From the NCBI GenBank assembly GCA_900551365.1, contig URVZ01000003.1:1-61053 (forward strand): 61,053 nucleotides of DNA, written 5' to 3'. The notes under the pieces were generated by a model that was not told where the DNA came from, searched no databases, and saw nothing but the letters and a program-made list of their open reading frames with translations. Below are positions 7,865 through 18,032 of the stretch, piece by piece. Position numbers and translations under genes: made by a program. This stretch comes from an uncultured Collinsella sp. (GTDB lineage: Bacteria > Actinomycetota > Coriobacteriia > Coriobacteriales > Coriobacteriaceae). How positions within the stretch are numbered: the first letter of the stretch is position 1; every line of letters starts with the position of its first letter.

Positions 7865-9850
7865 TTAGTTCTGCGAGAAAAAGGGGAACTGCCTCGGATC
7901 AACCGGCGGGTGCGGCATCGGTCCGCCCTGGGGCCCGCCCTGCGGGCCGCCCTGACCGCCCATCATCTTATCGATGGCGTCCTGGACCTCGCCCTCAAAC
8001 TTCTTCATGCCCTCATGCAAGCGACGCTGGCCGTCCTCGGAGCGCAGCTCCTCCATCTGCTCGGGCGAAATACCCAGTAGCTCGCCCAGCACGCCCATCA
8101 TCTCGTTTCGCACGCGCTCGCTCGTATCCTCGTCAGCAAAACGGCGCACCTCGGCGCGCGCCAGCGAATCGACCGTCATACGCTCCTTGCCGTTAAGCCC
8201 CAGGTCGGACCACGCGAGCATATACGGCCAGGCACGCTCGGCAAACGAACGGGCCGAGACGATCGGCGCCATCGGCAACATGCGGCGGGCAGCCTCACCC
8301 TGTCGAACGAGCATCAGCAGCAGCGAGCAGGCCTCAGGCTTGCCAGCGGCCATCGGGATGTCGTCGAAAGATCGATTGCGGTCCACGTGCGCCTCGAGCG
8401 CGCCATCGACCTCACCCGGCTCAAGCCCGCCGAGCAGCTGTGCCGCACGGTCGAGCATATCGACCGGACCGTCGAGCGTCGAGAGCGCCTGCGCCAGCAC
8501 GCGCTCCATACAATCTTCCACTGCGTTGAGCGTCACGAGCTCTTGGGGCACCACGGCAGACGTGCGGTTGCGCACACGCGCCACAAACTCAAGCGTCGAC
8601 AGATACACATCGCCAAAGGGCGCAAAGTCGCCCTGGTAGCCGCCGCAAAGCGCCGGCGCCGCCAGCGCGTACTCGGTTTTGGACAGCGGGCTCAGCGCCA
8701 TCGCACCCAGCTCGAGCGCCGTATCCTCCAGCATCAGGCCCAGCGTACGCGAGCGCAGGCGCTCGGCATCGCCCGCCGACACGTCGCGATCGAGCACGCG
8801 CGCCGCATCCGGTGCATCGCGCTCGACGGTGCGAATGTGCAGACGCTCGGCGATGGCGCGGACGGCGGCACAGCGGGCAGCCTCGGCTTCTTCCTGCGCC
8901 GGCGCAAAGATACGGTTGCGCCCCAGCACCAGGCCAATCACATTGCGCGGGCCCAGAGCGTCGACGGCCAGCGCCGCCAGCAGGGACGACGGCAAGTCAC
9001 CCTCGAGTGCCACCACAGCACGCGACGCACCGTGGGCTCGGGCGTTGTCGCGCACGGCGAGCACCAGCGCCTGCCACAGCCACTCCTCGGAACGGAACTC
9101 GGGCAGTTCGTGATCCTCCAGGGCATCGAGCATCACGCCGCGCTGAATCTCCTGAACCAGCAGGCTCTCCTCAAAGCACGGCGCCTGGGCCACCACGCGA
9201 CCGCAGTCGTCGAGCACAAACGAACCGCCGGTATACACCGACTCGTCATAGGCACCGACCGGCGCCATGCAGGCAAACCACACGCTGCGCTTGGATGCGA
9301 TCTTGCGGTAGGCGCCGCTGCGAACGGCGGCAATGGCGGCAGTCTCGCGGTCGGTCATGTCAAACGCGTTGAATTGGAAATACGCGATGAGGTCAACACC
9401 GGTCGGCAGCATCTCGAGTTCGCGGTCCAAGTCAAAAATCACGGCGATGCGCACGCCGTCCACGTCGAACACCGGCGGCGCCCAACGTGTGTCGTTGTTC
9501 TCGCCACGCTGCAGGGCAATGCTCGAACGCGCCGGCACCACATGACCGTCCTTGAGCATCATGTAGTCGAGCAGCGGCTGGCCCTCAAACGAAACCGCCG
9601 CGGGCACGATGCAGATCATGTCAAGCTCCTGGATACGCTCGGCGACACCAGTCAAACCGGCAAGCACGTCGTGCTCAAAGTCGGCAGCGCCCACCAGGCC
9701 ACCGGGCATGGCGCCCATAAAGAGCGGAGCCGGAACGCACAGCACGCGCGCCCCGCGCTCGTGGGCCAGACGAGCCTGGTCCTCGATGCGGCCGCAAATG
9801 CCCTCAATATCACCCAGGCGCATATCGATCTGTGCAAGCGCGAGCTTCAT
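7865..9850 (-). CDS. Degenerate glutamine-dependent NAD synthetase-like protein
   Basis: 661 residues from ATG 9850 (MKLALAQIDM). The layout is that of glutamine-dependent NadE: an N-terminal carbon-nitrogen hydrolase domain (about 1-250) and a C-terminal ATP pyrophosphatase domain (about 260-480), then an extra helical region and a Gly/Pro/Gln-rich tail. Key residues look lost. The glutaminase Glu position reads Ala (VPAPLF, residue 41), the Lys position reads Ser (about 110), and the nucleophilic Cys of the ICED-type motif reads Phe (IFDLD, residue 139). In the second domain SGGxDS is replaced by EGDLPSS (about 283-289). GGSFVLDDCGRVVA and SKTEYALA still show the ancestry. It is probably a pseudoenzyme or regulator; the full length argues against a decaying pseudogene. 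Confidence 0.85.
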   Translation of the reverse strand: MKLALAQIDMRLGDIEGICGRIEDQARLAHERGARVLCVPAPLFMGAMPGGLVGAADFEHDVLAGLTGVAERIQELDMICIVPAAVSFEGQPLLDYMMLKDGHVVPARSSIALQRGENNDTRWAPPVFDVDGVRIAVIFDLDRELEMLPTGVDLIAYFQFNAFDMTDRETAAIAAVRSGAYRKIASKRSVWFACMAPVGAYDESVYTGGSFVLDDCGRVVAQAPCFEESLLVQEIQRGVMLDALEDHELPEFRSEEWLWQALVLAVRDNARAHGASRAVVALEGDLPSSLLAALAVDALGPRNVIGLVLGRNRIFAPAQEEAEAARCAAVRAIAERLHIRTVERDAPDAARVLDRDVSAGDAERLRSRTLGLMLEDTALELGAMALSPLSKTEYALAAPALCGGYQGDFAPFGDVYLSTLEFVARVRNRTSAVVPQELVTLNAVEDCMERVLAQALSTLDGPVDMLDRAAQLLGGLEPGEVDGALEAHVDRNRSFDDIPMAAGKPEACSLLLMLVRQGEAARRMLPMAPIVSARSFAERAWPYMLAWSDLGLNGKERMTVDSLARAEVRRFADEDTSERVRNEMMGVLGELLGISPEQMEELRSEDGQRRLHEGMKKFEGEVQDAIDKMMGGQGGPQGGPQGGPMPHPPVDPRQFPFFSQN

Positions 9851-9892
9851 GCCCCAGCCCTTTCCGTCGTAAACCATCGAAATCGTAGTAAA

Positions 9893-9921
9893 AGCGCCGG
9901 CCGCATAATGCAGCCGGCGCT
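9893..9921 (-). terminator. Terminator of the superoxide reductase gene
   Basis: An 8-bp GC-only stem (GCGCCGGC with GCCGGCGC) with an 11-base loop is followed by TTTT on the minus strand, about 50 bases past the stop at 9968. Confidence 0.65.
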
Positions 9922-9967
9922 TGCATGTGCATATGCTAGCTATGATACCCCGAGCGGGGGCGCGCTC

Positions 9968-10330
9968 CTAGAATGTCGCGGACCACAGCCCGTGCAGGTT
10001 GCAGTAGGCATAGACGGTACCGGTCTTGGAGCCGCCCGCGAAAAACGTCGCGGGTTTAATGCCGGGCTCAAGGTAATGAACCTCTAAGCGGCCCTCGGCC
10101 TCAAGCGCAATCCACTCAATGTAGTGTTCGGGCAGGCTGGGGTGCTCGACCGAGCCAACGCGTGCACGAATCACGTGACCGTCGCGCTCGGTCTCGACAA
10201 CAGGCACGTGCTTCTCGTGCGCCGCGTCCTCAGTGTTTGCGGTCAGTTCCGTGCAACCGGCAGGGGTCGCAACGTCGTCGCCAAGGGCAGCGATGAGCTT
10301 ACCGTCGGGGTCCTTAAAGAATTTCGCCAT
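9968..10330 (-). CDS. Desulfoferrodoxin-family superoxide reductase
   Basis: Reduces superoxide to peroxide in anaerobes without releasing oxygen. 120 residues from ATG 10330 behind GGAGAACATC. The catalytic iron ligands are all seen: H41 in EKHVP, H63 and H69 in the HPSLPEHY stretch, C110 and H113 in CNLHGLW. E39-K40 match the residues that tune the active site. The four-Cys rubredoxin-like N-terminal centre of classic desulfoferrodoxin is absent; the first 35 residues hold one Cys only. It therefore resembles the one-iron (neelaredoxin) class with a short N-terminal extension. Its electron donor is unknown; no rubredoxin gene is nearby. Confidence 0.93.
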   Translation of the reverse strand: MAKFFKDPDGKLIAALGDDVATPAGCTELTANTEDAAHEKHVPVVETERDGHVIRARVGSVEHPSLPEHYIEWIALEAEGRLEVHYLEPGIKPATFFAGGSKTGTVYAYCNLHGLWSATF

Positions 10331-10495
10331 GATGTTCTCCTTTGCTGATGTGCCAATGTTCTTGATGGTTCTTATGCCCAAAGGCAGACAAACCATCCAC
10401 GGCATTGCAAATGAACACATAACGGATCAGGCAAGCGGTCGGGCCAAAATGCGTCGACCGTCCTGCCCACTCCAGCAGTCCCACCCCGCGCGCGG

Positions 10496-13400
10496 CTAGC
10501 GCCCGTCGCCGCCGAGAAGCGCCAGAACATCCTCGCGCGTGAACAGTGCCGACGAGATGCCGTCGCCGCCGAGTACGCTGTTGACCAGGTCGCGCTTGGA
10601 CTCCTGCATCTGCATAATGCGTTCCTCGATCGTGTCCTTGGCGATGAGCTTGTACACGGTCACGGCATGTTGCTGGCCAATACGGTGTGCACGGTCAGTC
10701 GCTTGGTCCTGCGCCGCCACGTTCCACCACGGGTCGTAGTGAATGACCACGTCGGCAGCCGTCAGGTTAAGGCCCACGCCACCCGCCTTGAGCGAAATCA
10801 AAAAGACCGGAACCTCGCCCGCTTGGAACTGCGCGACCATCTTGGCGCGGCTCTCCTTAGACGAAGCGCCCGTGAGCTTAAGGAAGGCGATGTCCTCCTT
10901 GGCCAAGCGCTTACCGATGATATCGAGCATACCCGTAAACTGGCTGAACAACAGGATGCGATGCCCGCCGTCGAGCGCGCCGTGCACGAGCTCCATGCAC
11001 GTATCGAGTTTGGCGCTCCCCGCCTTGTAATCCTCGTAGTGTAGACGCGGGTCGCAGCAGATCTGGCGCAGCTTGGTGAGCTCAGCGAGCACCTTGAGCT
11101 TGTCTTTCTTAAACTCGGATGACTCGCGGTGCTGCACCTGCTGGGCGATGCGGTCCTGGTTGGCCAGGTAGAGCTTGCGCTGCTCGCCGGTGAGCTGCGC
11201 CATGACCGTATCCTCGATCTTCTCGGGCAGGTCGGCCACCACGTCCTCCTTGACACGGCGCAGCACAAACGGCGACACGAGCGCCTGCAGGCGAGCGGCA
11301 CTGTCGCCCTCGGCATGCTCGACCGGGCTTTCGAAGCGCTTGGCAAACGACTCGCGCGTGCCGAGCAGGCCCGGCATTAAAAAGTCGAAGATGCTCCAGA
11401 GCTCGGACAAGCGGTTTTCGATGGGCGTGCCCGTCAGGGCAAAGCGCACGCCGGCCGGCAGGCGCTTGGCGGCGCGCGCCACCTGCGTGAGCGGGTTTTT
11501 AATGTACTGGGCCTCATCGAGCACCACGCGGGCAAAATCCTGCTCGACGTACTCGTCGATATCGCGCCGCATAAGGTCATACGACGTTACGACCACGTTA
11601 TGCTCGGCCACGCCGGCAATCTGTACACGACGTTGAGCCTTGGCGCCCACAATGGCGCACACATCGAGCGACGGGGCAAAGCGCTCCAGCTCGGCAGTCC
11701 AGTTGTACACGAGTGAGGCCGGGCATACCACGAGCGTGGGCTTGGTGTCCCCCGCCTCCACGCGCGCCAGGATATGCGCGATCATCTGGAGCGTTTTGCC
11801 CAGGCCCATGTCGTCGGCCAAGATGCCGCCAAGGCCCAGGTGCTCGAGCGAGCCGAGCCACTGGTATCCGTCGACCTGGTAGCCGCGCATCGTTGCCTTG
11901 AGCGATGCCGGCACCGTAAAGTCCATCTTGCCGAGCGTGTCCAGGCGCTCGACGGTGCGGCGGAACGCAGCGTCGCGATCGGCCTCGAGCGCCGGCGTGC
12001 GTGCGAGCATGCTATCGACAAAAAGGGTGCTCGACGCGGGGAGCGACACGCCGTCGAGCAGGTCGACGGCATCGACGCCCAGATCTTCGGCAAGGCCAAA
12101 CGCAGCGCGCACTCCCTCATCCAGGCGCACGATGTCGCCGGACGTCAGGCGCGCAAACGTCTGGTGGCGCTTGTACGAGTCCAGATAGATGGCAAGATCT
12201 GCCGCCGAAAGCCCGCTCGCGCCCAGCTCGACATCGAGCAGATTGCTCTTGACGGTCGCACGAACCGAGAGTTTGGGCGCGGGACGCACCGAAATCTGGC
12301 GCAGACGGTCGCTGAGCATGACCTCACCCAGCTCGGACAGGGCGGACAGACCCTCGGTCAGCAGGCAGAACAAGCTCTCATCATCGCGCTCCTCAAACGC
12401 CAGACCGCCCTCGTAGAAATCGAAGTACAGAGCCGCTGTATCCATAACGCGAAACTCCGCTACCTCGTCGCGGGGCGGCACGCCGGGGCGTTGCTCTTCG
12501 AAGGGACTGCCCGGAGCGCCCAGGCTAAAGAGATCCGCCGACCAATCGCCGTAGGTAACCGTAATCTTGCAGGTCACGAGCCCATCGTCGACGCCGATCG
12601 CCATAGCAAAGCTCGGCTCGGGCACCACGGTATCGAGCGCGGCGGGCGCGGTGAGGTCGGTATAGTCGCGCAAAATGGGCAGCGCCATACGGCAGAACTC
12701 ACCCACCTGCTCGGCGGCAATATGGGCGGGCGTGCGGCACGGCAGCAAGCGCGACAAAAAAGGTGCGGCATGCTGAGCAAATGCAGCGTCGGTACGGCGC
12801 GCGCGGCGCGTGTCAACCAAGTAGGCGGCATCGCCCGACGCAAAGCAGTACATATCGGCGGGCAGGCGCAGGTCATAGCTACCACCAGCCGCCGGCGCGA
12901 TTTTGGCGGCAAGGAGTGGTGGGCGCTTAGCGGACGCCTCGTCCTCCCCTTGCGGAGACAGCTCAACCGCCACGTCGTAGGTGCGATGCGTCGTCGTCCC
13001 CCGCGACCAGGCGGGCTCAAAGGAGATGGTCTGGCCGCGCAGCAGGTCCAGCACATATACGATGCTATGCTCGGACAGCGGCAACTGACGCTCGGCAACA
13101 AAACCGCTGCGGGCAAAGTCGTACGACGCCGAACGCGAGCTTGTGATGTCGCTCAGATACGCAACCGTTGCCACAACAAGGTCGAGCAGGCGCACCGAAA
13201 CCTCGTCGAAGGCTTCGGGCGTATGGACAAACGTGAGCTTCTTGCCGTACGAGAAGGTGCCGCCTCGAACATAGGCGTCGGCCATGCCGTCGATATCCTT
13301 GACCACGTAGGACACCGAACCGCAGCGAATGCGAAACTCGAGCGCCCAGCTAAAGCGGTCGGCGAACAGCGGATTGTAGTACGGCACCAACGAGGGCTCC

Positions 13401-13960
13401 AACGCCGCTTTGGGGGCGTCGGGATCAACGGCACCGGCAAGCTTGCGGCGCATGCTCGCCAGCTCATCCATGCGCGCGTCCGAAAGATCGGAAAGCGCCG
13501 CCACAAGGCTCGGGCTCGTGGGAACGGGCGCCGGGAAGGGAAAGTTGGGGTTGACGGCCGGCGCTTTAGGCGCGGTGCGCGCGGGCTGTTTCGGCTGCGC
13601 CGTAAACGTGCGAACCGGCGTGCGCAGCCCCTCAACAGGCTCAATGCCGCTGGCGTCCAGGTACGCCAGCGCTGTGGCGATGGCGTGCTTGCACATGCCA
13701 GGGTAACAATAGGCAGCGGGGCAATCGCAGTCGTAGTCGATCACCTCGTGCTCGTCCATGTCGAGCGCCACGTGCGTCTTGTACAGGTCGCCGCGCGAGC
13801 CGCGCACCGAGCCCTCAACCGTCACGTTTTTGGAGAAGCGCGAGCCGCTGTCCTCAATCGACAGCACGGCACCGTTGAGCATGAGCGAACGTCCCTTCAT
13901 AAAGGTGCCGCTCAGCGCCGCCTCTTTGCGAAGCGCCTGCACAAACGTCCCCCGCGCCAT
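10496..13960 (-). CDS. SNF2-family helicase with SWIM zinc finger
   Basis: 1154 residues from ATG 13960, behind GGAGGAAGTG. An N-terminal SWIM finger (C78-x-C80 with C90-x-H92) is followed by a long linker domain (about 120-680) of the type found in bacterial SNF2 proteins. Then come the two RecA-like lobes: Walker A DDMGLGKT, DEAQ box (VVLDEAQYIKN), TGTPIENR, and the C-terminal motifs (FLISLKAGGVGLNL, DRAHRIGQ). It is a DNA-dependent ATPase that translocates on duplex DNA; partners are unknown. It starts 28 bases after dnaE and is likely cotranscribed, suggesting a role in replication or repair. Confidence 0.95.
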   Translation of the reverse strand: MARGTFVQALRKEAALSGTFMKGRSLMLNGAVLSIEDSGSRFSKNVTVEGSVRGSRGDLYKTHVALDMDEHEVIDYDCDCPAAYCYPGMCKHAIATALAYLDASGIEPVEGLRTPVRTFTAQPKQPARTAPKAPAVNPNFPFPAPVPTSPSLVAALSDLSDARMDELASMRRKLAGAVDPDAPKAALEPSLVPYYNPLFADRFSWALEFRIRCGSVSYVVKDIDGMADAYVRGGTFSYGKKLTFVHTPEAFDEVSVRLLDLVVATVAYLSDITSSRSASYDFARSGFVAERQLPLSEHSIVYVLDLLRGQTISFEPAWSRGTTTHRTYDVAVELSPQGEDEASAKRPPLLAAKIAPAAGGSYDLRLPADMYCFASGDAAYLVDTRRARRTDAAFAQHAAPFLSRLLPCRTPAHIAAEQVGEFCRMALPILRDYTDLTAPAALDTVVPEPSFAMAIGVDDGLVTCKITVTYGDWSADLFSLGAPGSPFEEQRPGVPPRDEVAEFRVMDTAALYFDFYEGGLAFEERDDESLFCLLTEGLSALSELGEVMLSDRLRQISVRPAPKLSVRATVKSNLLDVELGASGLSAADLAIYLDSYKRHQTFARLTSGDIVRLDEGVRAAFGLAEDLGVDAVDLLDGVSLPASSTLFVDSMLARTPALEADRDAAFRRTVERLDTLGKMDFTVPASLKATMRGYQVDGYQWLGSLEHLGLGGILADDMGLGKTLQMIAHILARVEAGDTKPTLVVCPASLVYNWTAELERFAPSLDVCAIVGAKAQRRVQIAGVAEHNVVVTSYDLMRRDIDEYVEQDFARVVLDEAQYIKNPLTQVARAAKRLPAGVRFALTGTPIENRLSELWSIFDFLMPGLLGTRESFAKRFESPVEHAEGDSAARLQALVSPFVLRRVKEDVVADLPEKIEDTVMAQLTGEQRKLYLANQDRIAQQVQHRESSEFKKDKLKVLAELTKLRQICCDPRLHYEDYKAGSAKLDTCMELVHGALDGGHRILLFSQFTGMLDIIGKRLAKEDIAFLKLTGASSKESRAKMVAQFQAGEVPVFLISLKAGGVGLNLTAADVVIHYDPWWNVAAQDQATDRAHRIGQQHAVTVYKLIAKDTIEERIMQMQESKRDLVNSVLGGDGISSALFTREDVLALLGGDGR

Positions 13961-13988
13961 CACTTCCTCCAATCTCACCCGGGGTAGC

Positions 13989-16900
13989 TTAGATAACCGT
14001 CACGCGGCCTTGGTTGCCGACGATGGCCTTTGCCTCTGCCAACAGCGGAATCGAGCGTGCGTTGACCTTGGCCGGCACCTCGGCACGCAGTACGCGCCCG
14101 TCCACCTGCTCGATAAAGATCTCCACGCGGTCGCCGCCCGGGTTGGCGGTAAGCACCGTGGCAAGACGCGCCATATTGCCCTGGCTAAAGCGGCTGTTGG
14201 GCACCATGACCTCAAACACCTTGGGCTTGTTGTTCTCCTCGTTGAGCTCAAGCGGCACGATCTCCTGCGCGATGATCTGGTCGCCGCGGTCCGAGCGCTC
14301 GAGCTTGCCCTTAATGCGCACAAACGCATCGGACAGCTGCGCGCCGGTCTCGGGATCGACCTCGCCGTACAGGTACCCCTCGGCCTCCTTGTAGGTCTTG
14401 GGGAACACCACGACCGTGGCCTCGCCTTCCATGTCCTCGAGCTGCACAATGCCCATGGGGTCGCCGTTTTTGGTCACGCGCTTGGACACGCTCGAGACCA
14501 TGCCGGCCCACCACAGCGCCTTGCCCTCGGGAATCTCCTGGTTGATGGTACCGCCCGTGGGGTTTTGCACCTCGTAGCCGGTGTCGATCTGCGAGAACGA
14601 GAAGTCGCGCGCTTTGCTAAGTGCATACTCAAACGGGCGCAGCGGGTGGTCCGAGACATAGATGCCCAGAACCTCCTTCTCCTGGCTCAGCTTAAGGTGG
14701 CGGTCCCACTCCTGGCCATCCGGATCGGGCACGCTCACCTCAAAGCCCGAGCCCTCGACGTCGCCAAACATATCGAAGAACGACGTCTGGCCGCTCGCGC
14801 GATCTTTCTGGCGCTTCACCGCGGCATCGATGATGTTCTCGGGGTTGTTCTTATCCACAAAGTGCATCATCTGACGACGCGGATACCCCGTGGAGTCGAA
14901 GGCGCCTGCCTTGATGAGCGATTCGATCACGCGACGGTTGGCCTGGCTCGAGTCCACGCGCTCGACAAAGTCGTGCAGCGTCTTAAACGGACCGCCTGCC
15001 TCGCGCTCTGCAATAATCGCCTGTGCCACGCCGGTGCCCACGCCGCGGATGCCGGCCAGACCAAAGCGCACGCCCTCCTTGGTAGCTGTGAACTCGGTAC
15101 CGGACTCGTTGACATCTGGCGAAAGCACGGGGATGCCGTCGTGACGGCACGCCGAGACGTAGTGCACGATCTTGTCAGTCTTGCCCGTGTAGGACGTCAG
15201 AACGGCCGCCATGTACTCGTGCGGATAGTGCGCCTTGAGCCACGCCGTCTGCATAACCAGGATGGCGTAGCCGGCGGAGTGCGACTTGTTAAAGGCGTAA
15301 GATGCGAACTCGAGAACATCGTCCCAAATCTTCTGGGCGACCTCGCGCGTGTAGTTGTTCTTGATAGCGCCATTCATCCAGTGGTCGTAAGTGGTCTCGT
15401 CCGAGCCATCCTCCCAGTGGAGCACCGTCGACGTGAGCAGCTTGATCTTCTTCTTAGCCACGGGCTTACGGATACGCGAGTCCGATTCGCCCTTGGAGAA
15501 GCCGCACATCTCGACGGAGATGAGCATAACCTGCTCCTGGTAGACCATGGTGCCGTAGGTTTCGCCCAGAATGTCGTCCAGGCGGTCGTCGTAGGAGACG
15601 GCCGGCTCCTTGCCGTTCATACGGTTGATGTAGGACGAAACCATGCCGGCGCCCAGCGGGCCCGGGCGGTACAGGGCGATCAATGCTACGACGTGCTTGT
15701 ACTCGGTGGGCTTCATGTTCTTGATCGTGGCCGTCATGCCGGCGGACTCGACCTGGAAGACGCCGGCGGTGTGGCCGGAGCCCATGAGCTTAAAGATCTC
15801 GGGATCGTCAAAGGGAATCTCTTCCTCTTTGATGTCGATGCCGAAGTTCTTTTTGATGTTTGCCTTGGCCTTGGAGATAACCGTCAGCGTACGCAGGCCC
15901 AAGAAGTCCATCTTGAGCAGGCCCATGTCGGCAACGGTATGGCCCTCGTACTGGGTAATCTCGACGCCGCCCTTAGTGTCGAGCTTGGTGGGCACGTGCT
16001 CGTTGACGGGGTCGCGGCAGATCAGAACGGCGCACGCGTGCACGCCCTCGCCACGGGTGAGGCCCTCGATCGAGAGCGCCGTGTCGATGATGCGGCGAGC
16101 GTCGTCGTCCTTTTTATAGGCCTCGGCAAAATCGGGGTTAAACAGATCCTCTTTGCCGGGTTGTTTGTCGAGCACCTGCTTGAGCTTGACCTTGGGGTCG
16201 CTCGAGACCATCTTGGACAGGCGCTGGCCCATGTAGACCGGGTAGTCCAGGACGCGCGCGGCGTCGTTGATGGCCTGCTTGGCCTTAATGGTCGAGTAGG
16301 TGATGACGTGGGTGACCTTCTCGGGACCGTAGAGCTGGCGAACGTGCTCCACGACCTCGAGGCGCCGCTCATCGTCGAAGTCCATATCGATATCGGGCAT
16401 CTCGGTACGCTGCGGGGACAGGAACCTCTCGAACATCAGGCCGTTCTCGAGCGGGTCGAACGCGGTGATGTTCATGGCGTAGGCGACGATAGCGCCGGCG
16501 GCCGAGCCACGGCCGGGGCCGACGCCGATGCCGTTGTCCTTGGCCCATTGCACGTACTCGGCAACGATGAGGAAGTAGGCGGCAAAGCCCTTGTCGCAGA
16601 TGACCTTGTATTCGTACTCAAAGCGCTCTTTGATGTTGACGCCGCCGATCTCGCGCGTGGCCCAGTCGTCGCCGTAGTGCTGGCGCAGGCCCTTCTCGCA
16701 CTCGCGGCGGAACTGGCTCTCGTGCGTCTCGCCGGGATCGAGCAGCGGGAAGCGCGGCAGGATAATGGAGTCCCAGTCGAGCTCGACGTAGCACTTGTCG
16801 GCGATCTCGAGCGTGTTGTCGCAGGCCTCGGGGCAATACGGGAACATCGCCCGCATCTCCTCCTCGGTCTTCATGTAAAACTCCGAGCCGGTCATGCGCA

Positions 16901-17792
16901 TGCGGTTGGGGTCGTCGACTTTGGCGTTCATGCCGATGCACATGATGACGTCCTGCACGGGCGCGTCCTCGCGGCGCAGGTAGTGGAAGTCGTTGGTCGC
17001 GATGACCTTGACGCCCACCTGTTTGGCGATGTCGATGAGCGTGCGGTCCATCTGCTCGTCGGTCAGACCGTTGTCGGTGGTGATGCCGTGTTCCTGGATC
17101 TCGATGTAGAAGTCGCCGGGGTCGAAGGTGTCGCGGAAGGTCTCGGCCCACTTGATGGCGCCTTCCATGTCGCCGCGGTCGATGTATTTGGGGATGATGC
17201 CCGCGATGCAGGCGCTCGTGCAGATCATGCCCTTGGCGTGGCGGCGCAGGTTGTCGAGCGTCACGCGCGGCTTGTAGTAAAAGCCCTGCACGGCGGCCTC
17301 GGAAACCGTCTGCATCAGGTTGACGTAGCCCTCCTGGTCCTTGGCCAGAAGGATCATGTGGTAGAGCTCGGGCTTGTGGTCGCGAGCAAGGGTCTCGTCC
17401 GGCGTAAAGTAGACCTCGCAGCCAAAGATGGGTTTGATGACCAAGGGCGGCTTGAGCTCGTCGATGTTGCCCTTCTCGTCCCACATGGCCATGTCCTTCA
17501 CATACTGGGCATGCTCGCGCGGGTTTGCCTCGGGATCGGGCTCCACCAGCTCGTCGCGGCGGTCCTTTTCCAAGAAGGCCTTGTCGTGGCTCCAGGTTTT
17601 GTACTCGGGCGTGTTGTGATTGACGGCGTCGCAGGCCAGCGCCAGGTCGGGTACGCCGTACATGTAGCCGTGGTCGGTAATGGCCACGGCGGGCATGCCA
17701 AGCTCAACGGCACGGTTGACCATATCCTGGATACGGGTTGCGCCGTCAAGCATGGAAAAGACAGTGTGATTGTGCAGATGGACGAATGCCAT
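13989..17792 (-). CDS. dnaE: DNA polymerase III alpha subunit
   Basis: The replicative polymerase. 1267 residues from ATG 17792 with GGAG nearby. Order: PHP domain at the N-terminus (FVHLHNHTVFSMLDG and AITDHGYMYG), polymerase palm with the catalytic PDIDMDFDD, fingers, a tandem helix-hairpin-helix region (GLAGIRGVGTGVAQAI), and an OB-fold domain (GMVSSVSKRVTKNGDPMG) before a short C-terminus. This is the DnaE1 type with no embedded DnaQ exonuclease. It heads a two-gene unit with the SNF2 helicase. Confidence 0.98.
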   Translation of the reverse strand: MAFVHLHNHTVFSMLDGATRIQDMVNRAVELGMPAVAITDHGYMYGVPDLALACDAVNHNTPEYKTWSHDKAFLEKDRRDELVEPDPEANPREHAQYVKDMAMWDEKGNIDELKPPLVIKPIFGCEVYFTPDETLARDHKPELYHMILLAKDQEGYVNLMQTVSEAAVQGFYYKPRVTLDNLRRHAKGMICTSACIAGIIPKYIDRGDMEGAIKWAETFRDTFDPGDFYIEIQEHGITTDNGLTDEQMDRTLIDIAKQVGVKVIATNDFHYLRREDAPVQDVIMCIGMNAKVDDPNRMRMTGSEFYMKTEEEMRAMFPYCPEACDNTLEIADKCYVELDWDSIILPRFPLLDPGETHESQFRRECEKGLRQHYGDDWATREIGGVNIKERFEYEYKVICDKGFAAYFLIVAEYVQWAKDNGIGVGPGRGSAAGAIVAYAMNITAFDPLENGLMFERFLSPQRTEMPDIDMDFDDERRLEVVEHVRQLYGPEKVTHVITYSTIKAKQAINDAARVLDYPVYMGQRLSKMVSSDPKVKLKQVLDKQPGKEDLFNPDFAEAYKKDDDARRIIDTALSIEGLTRGEGVHACAVLICRDPVNEHVPTKLDTKGGVEITQYEGHTVADMGLLKMDFLGLRTLTVISKAKANIKKNFGIDIKEEEIPFDDPEIFKLMGSGHTAGVFQVESAGMTATIKNMKPTEYKHVVALIALYRPGPLGAGMVSSYINRMNGKEPAVSYDDRLDDILGETYGTMVYQEQVMLISVEMCGFSKGESDSRIRKPVAKKKIKLLTSTVLHWEDGSDETTYDHWMNGAIKNNYTREVAQKIWDDVLEFASYAFNKSHSAGYAILVMQTAWLKAHYPHEYMAAVLTSYTGKTDKIVHYVSACRHDGIPVLSPDVNESGTEFTATKEGVRFGLAGIRGVGTGVAQAIIAEREAGGPFKTLHDFVERVDSSQANRRVIESLIKAGAFDSTGYPRRQMMHFVDKNNPENIIDAAVKRQKDRASGQTSFFDMFGDVEGSGFEVSVPDPDGQEWDRHLKLSQEKEVLGIYVSDHPLRPFEYALSKARDFSFSQIDTGYEVQNPTGGTINQEIPEGKALWWAGMVSSVSKRVTKNGDPMGIVQLEDMEGEATVVVFPKTYKEAEGYLYGEVDPETGAQLSDAFVRIKGKLERSDRGDQIIAQEIVPLELNEENNKPKVFEVMVPNSRFSQGNMARLATVLTANPGGDRVEIFIEQVDGRVLRAEVPAKVNARSIPLLAEAKAIVGNQGRVTVI

Positions 17793-18032
17793 GTGATGAG
17801 CTCCGATGCGGGTTCGTGTTCTGACTGAACGATTTTACCCCACGGCACGGACAGCACCCGAACCTAGCCAAACCAACACGGGTAGTCTTTTTGGGGCCTT
17901 CAAAAAGGGGAATGAGGGCATCCAGATATATCGAGTATTACTGGAACCCAGGCGATGCGCGGAATGACTTGTGACGAATAGTCATGTCCATCAAGAAGGC
18001 TCGACGCTTCGGATAGCTCGTCAATCGATATA

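Noticed and set aside
11774..13987. Long plus-strand frame opposite the SNF2 helicase
   Set aside because: Antisense shadow with low-complexity composition and no ribosome site.
13758..17828. A very long open frame (over 1300 codons) on the plus strand opposite dnaE
   Set aside because: High-GC codon bias opens the complementary frame; the translated product has no domain, and dnaE on the other strand is certain.
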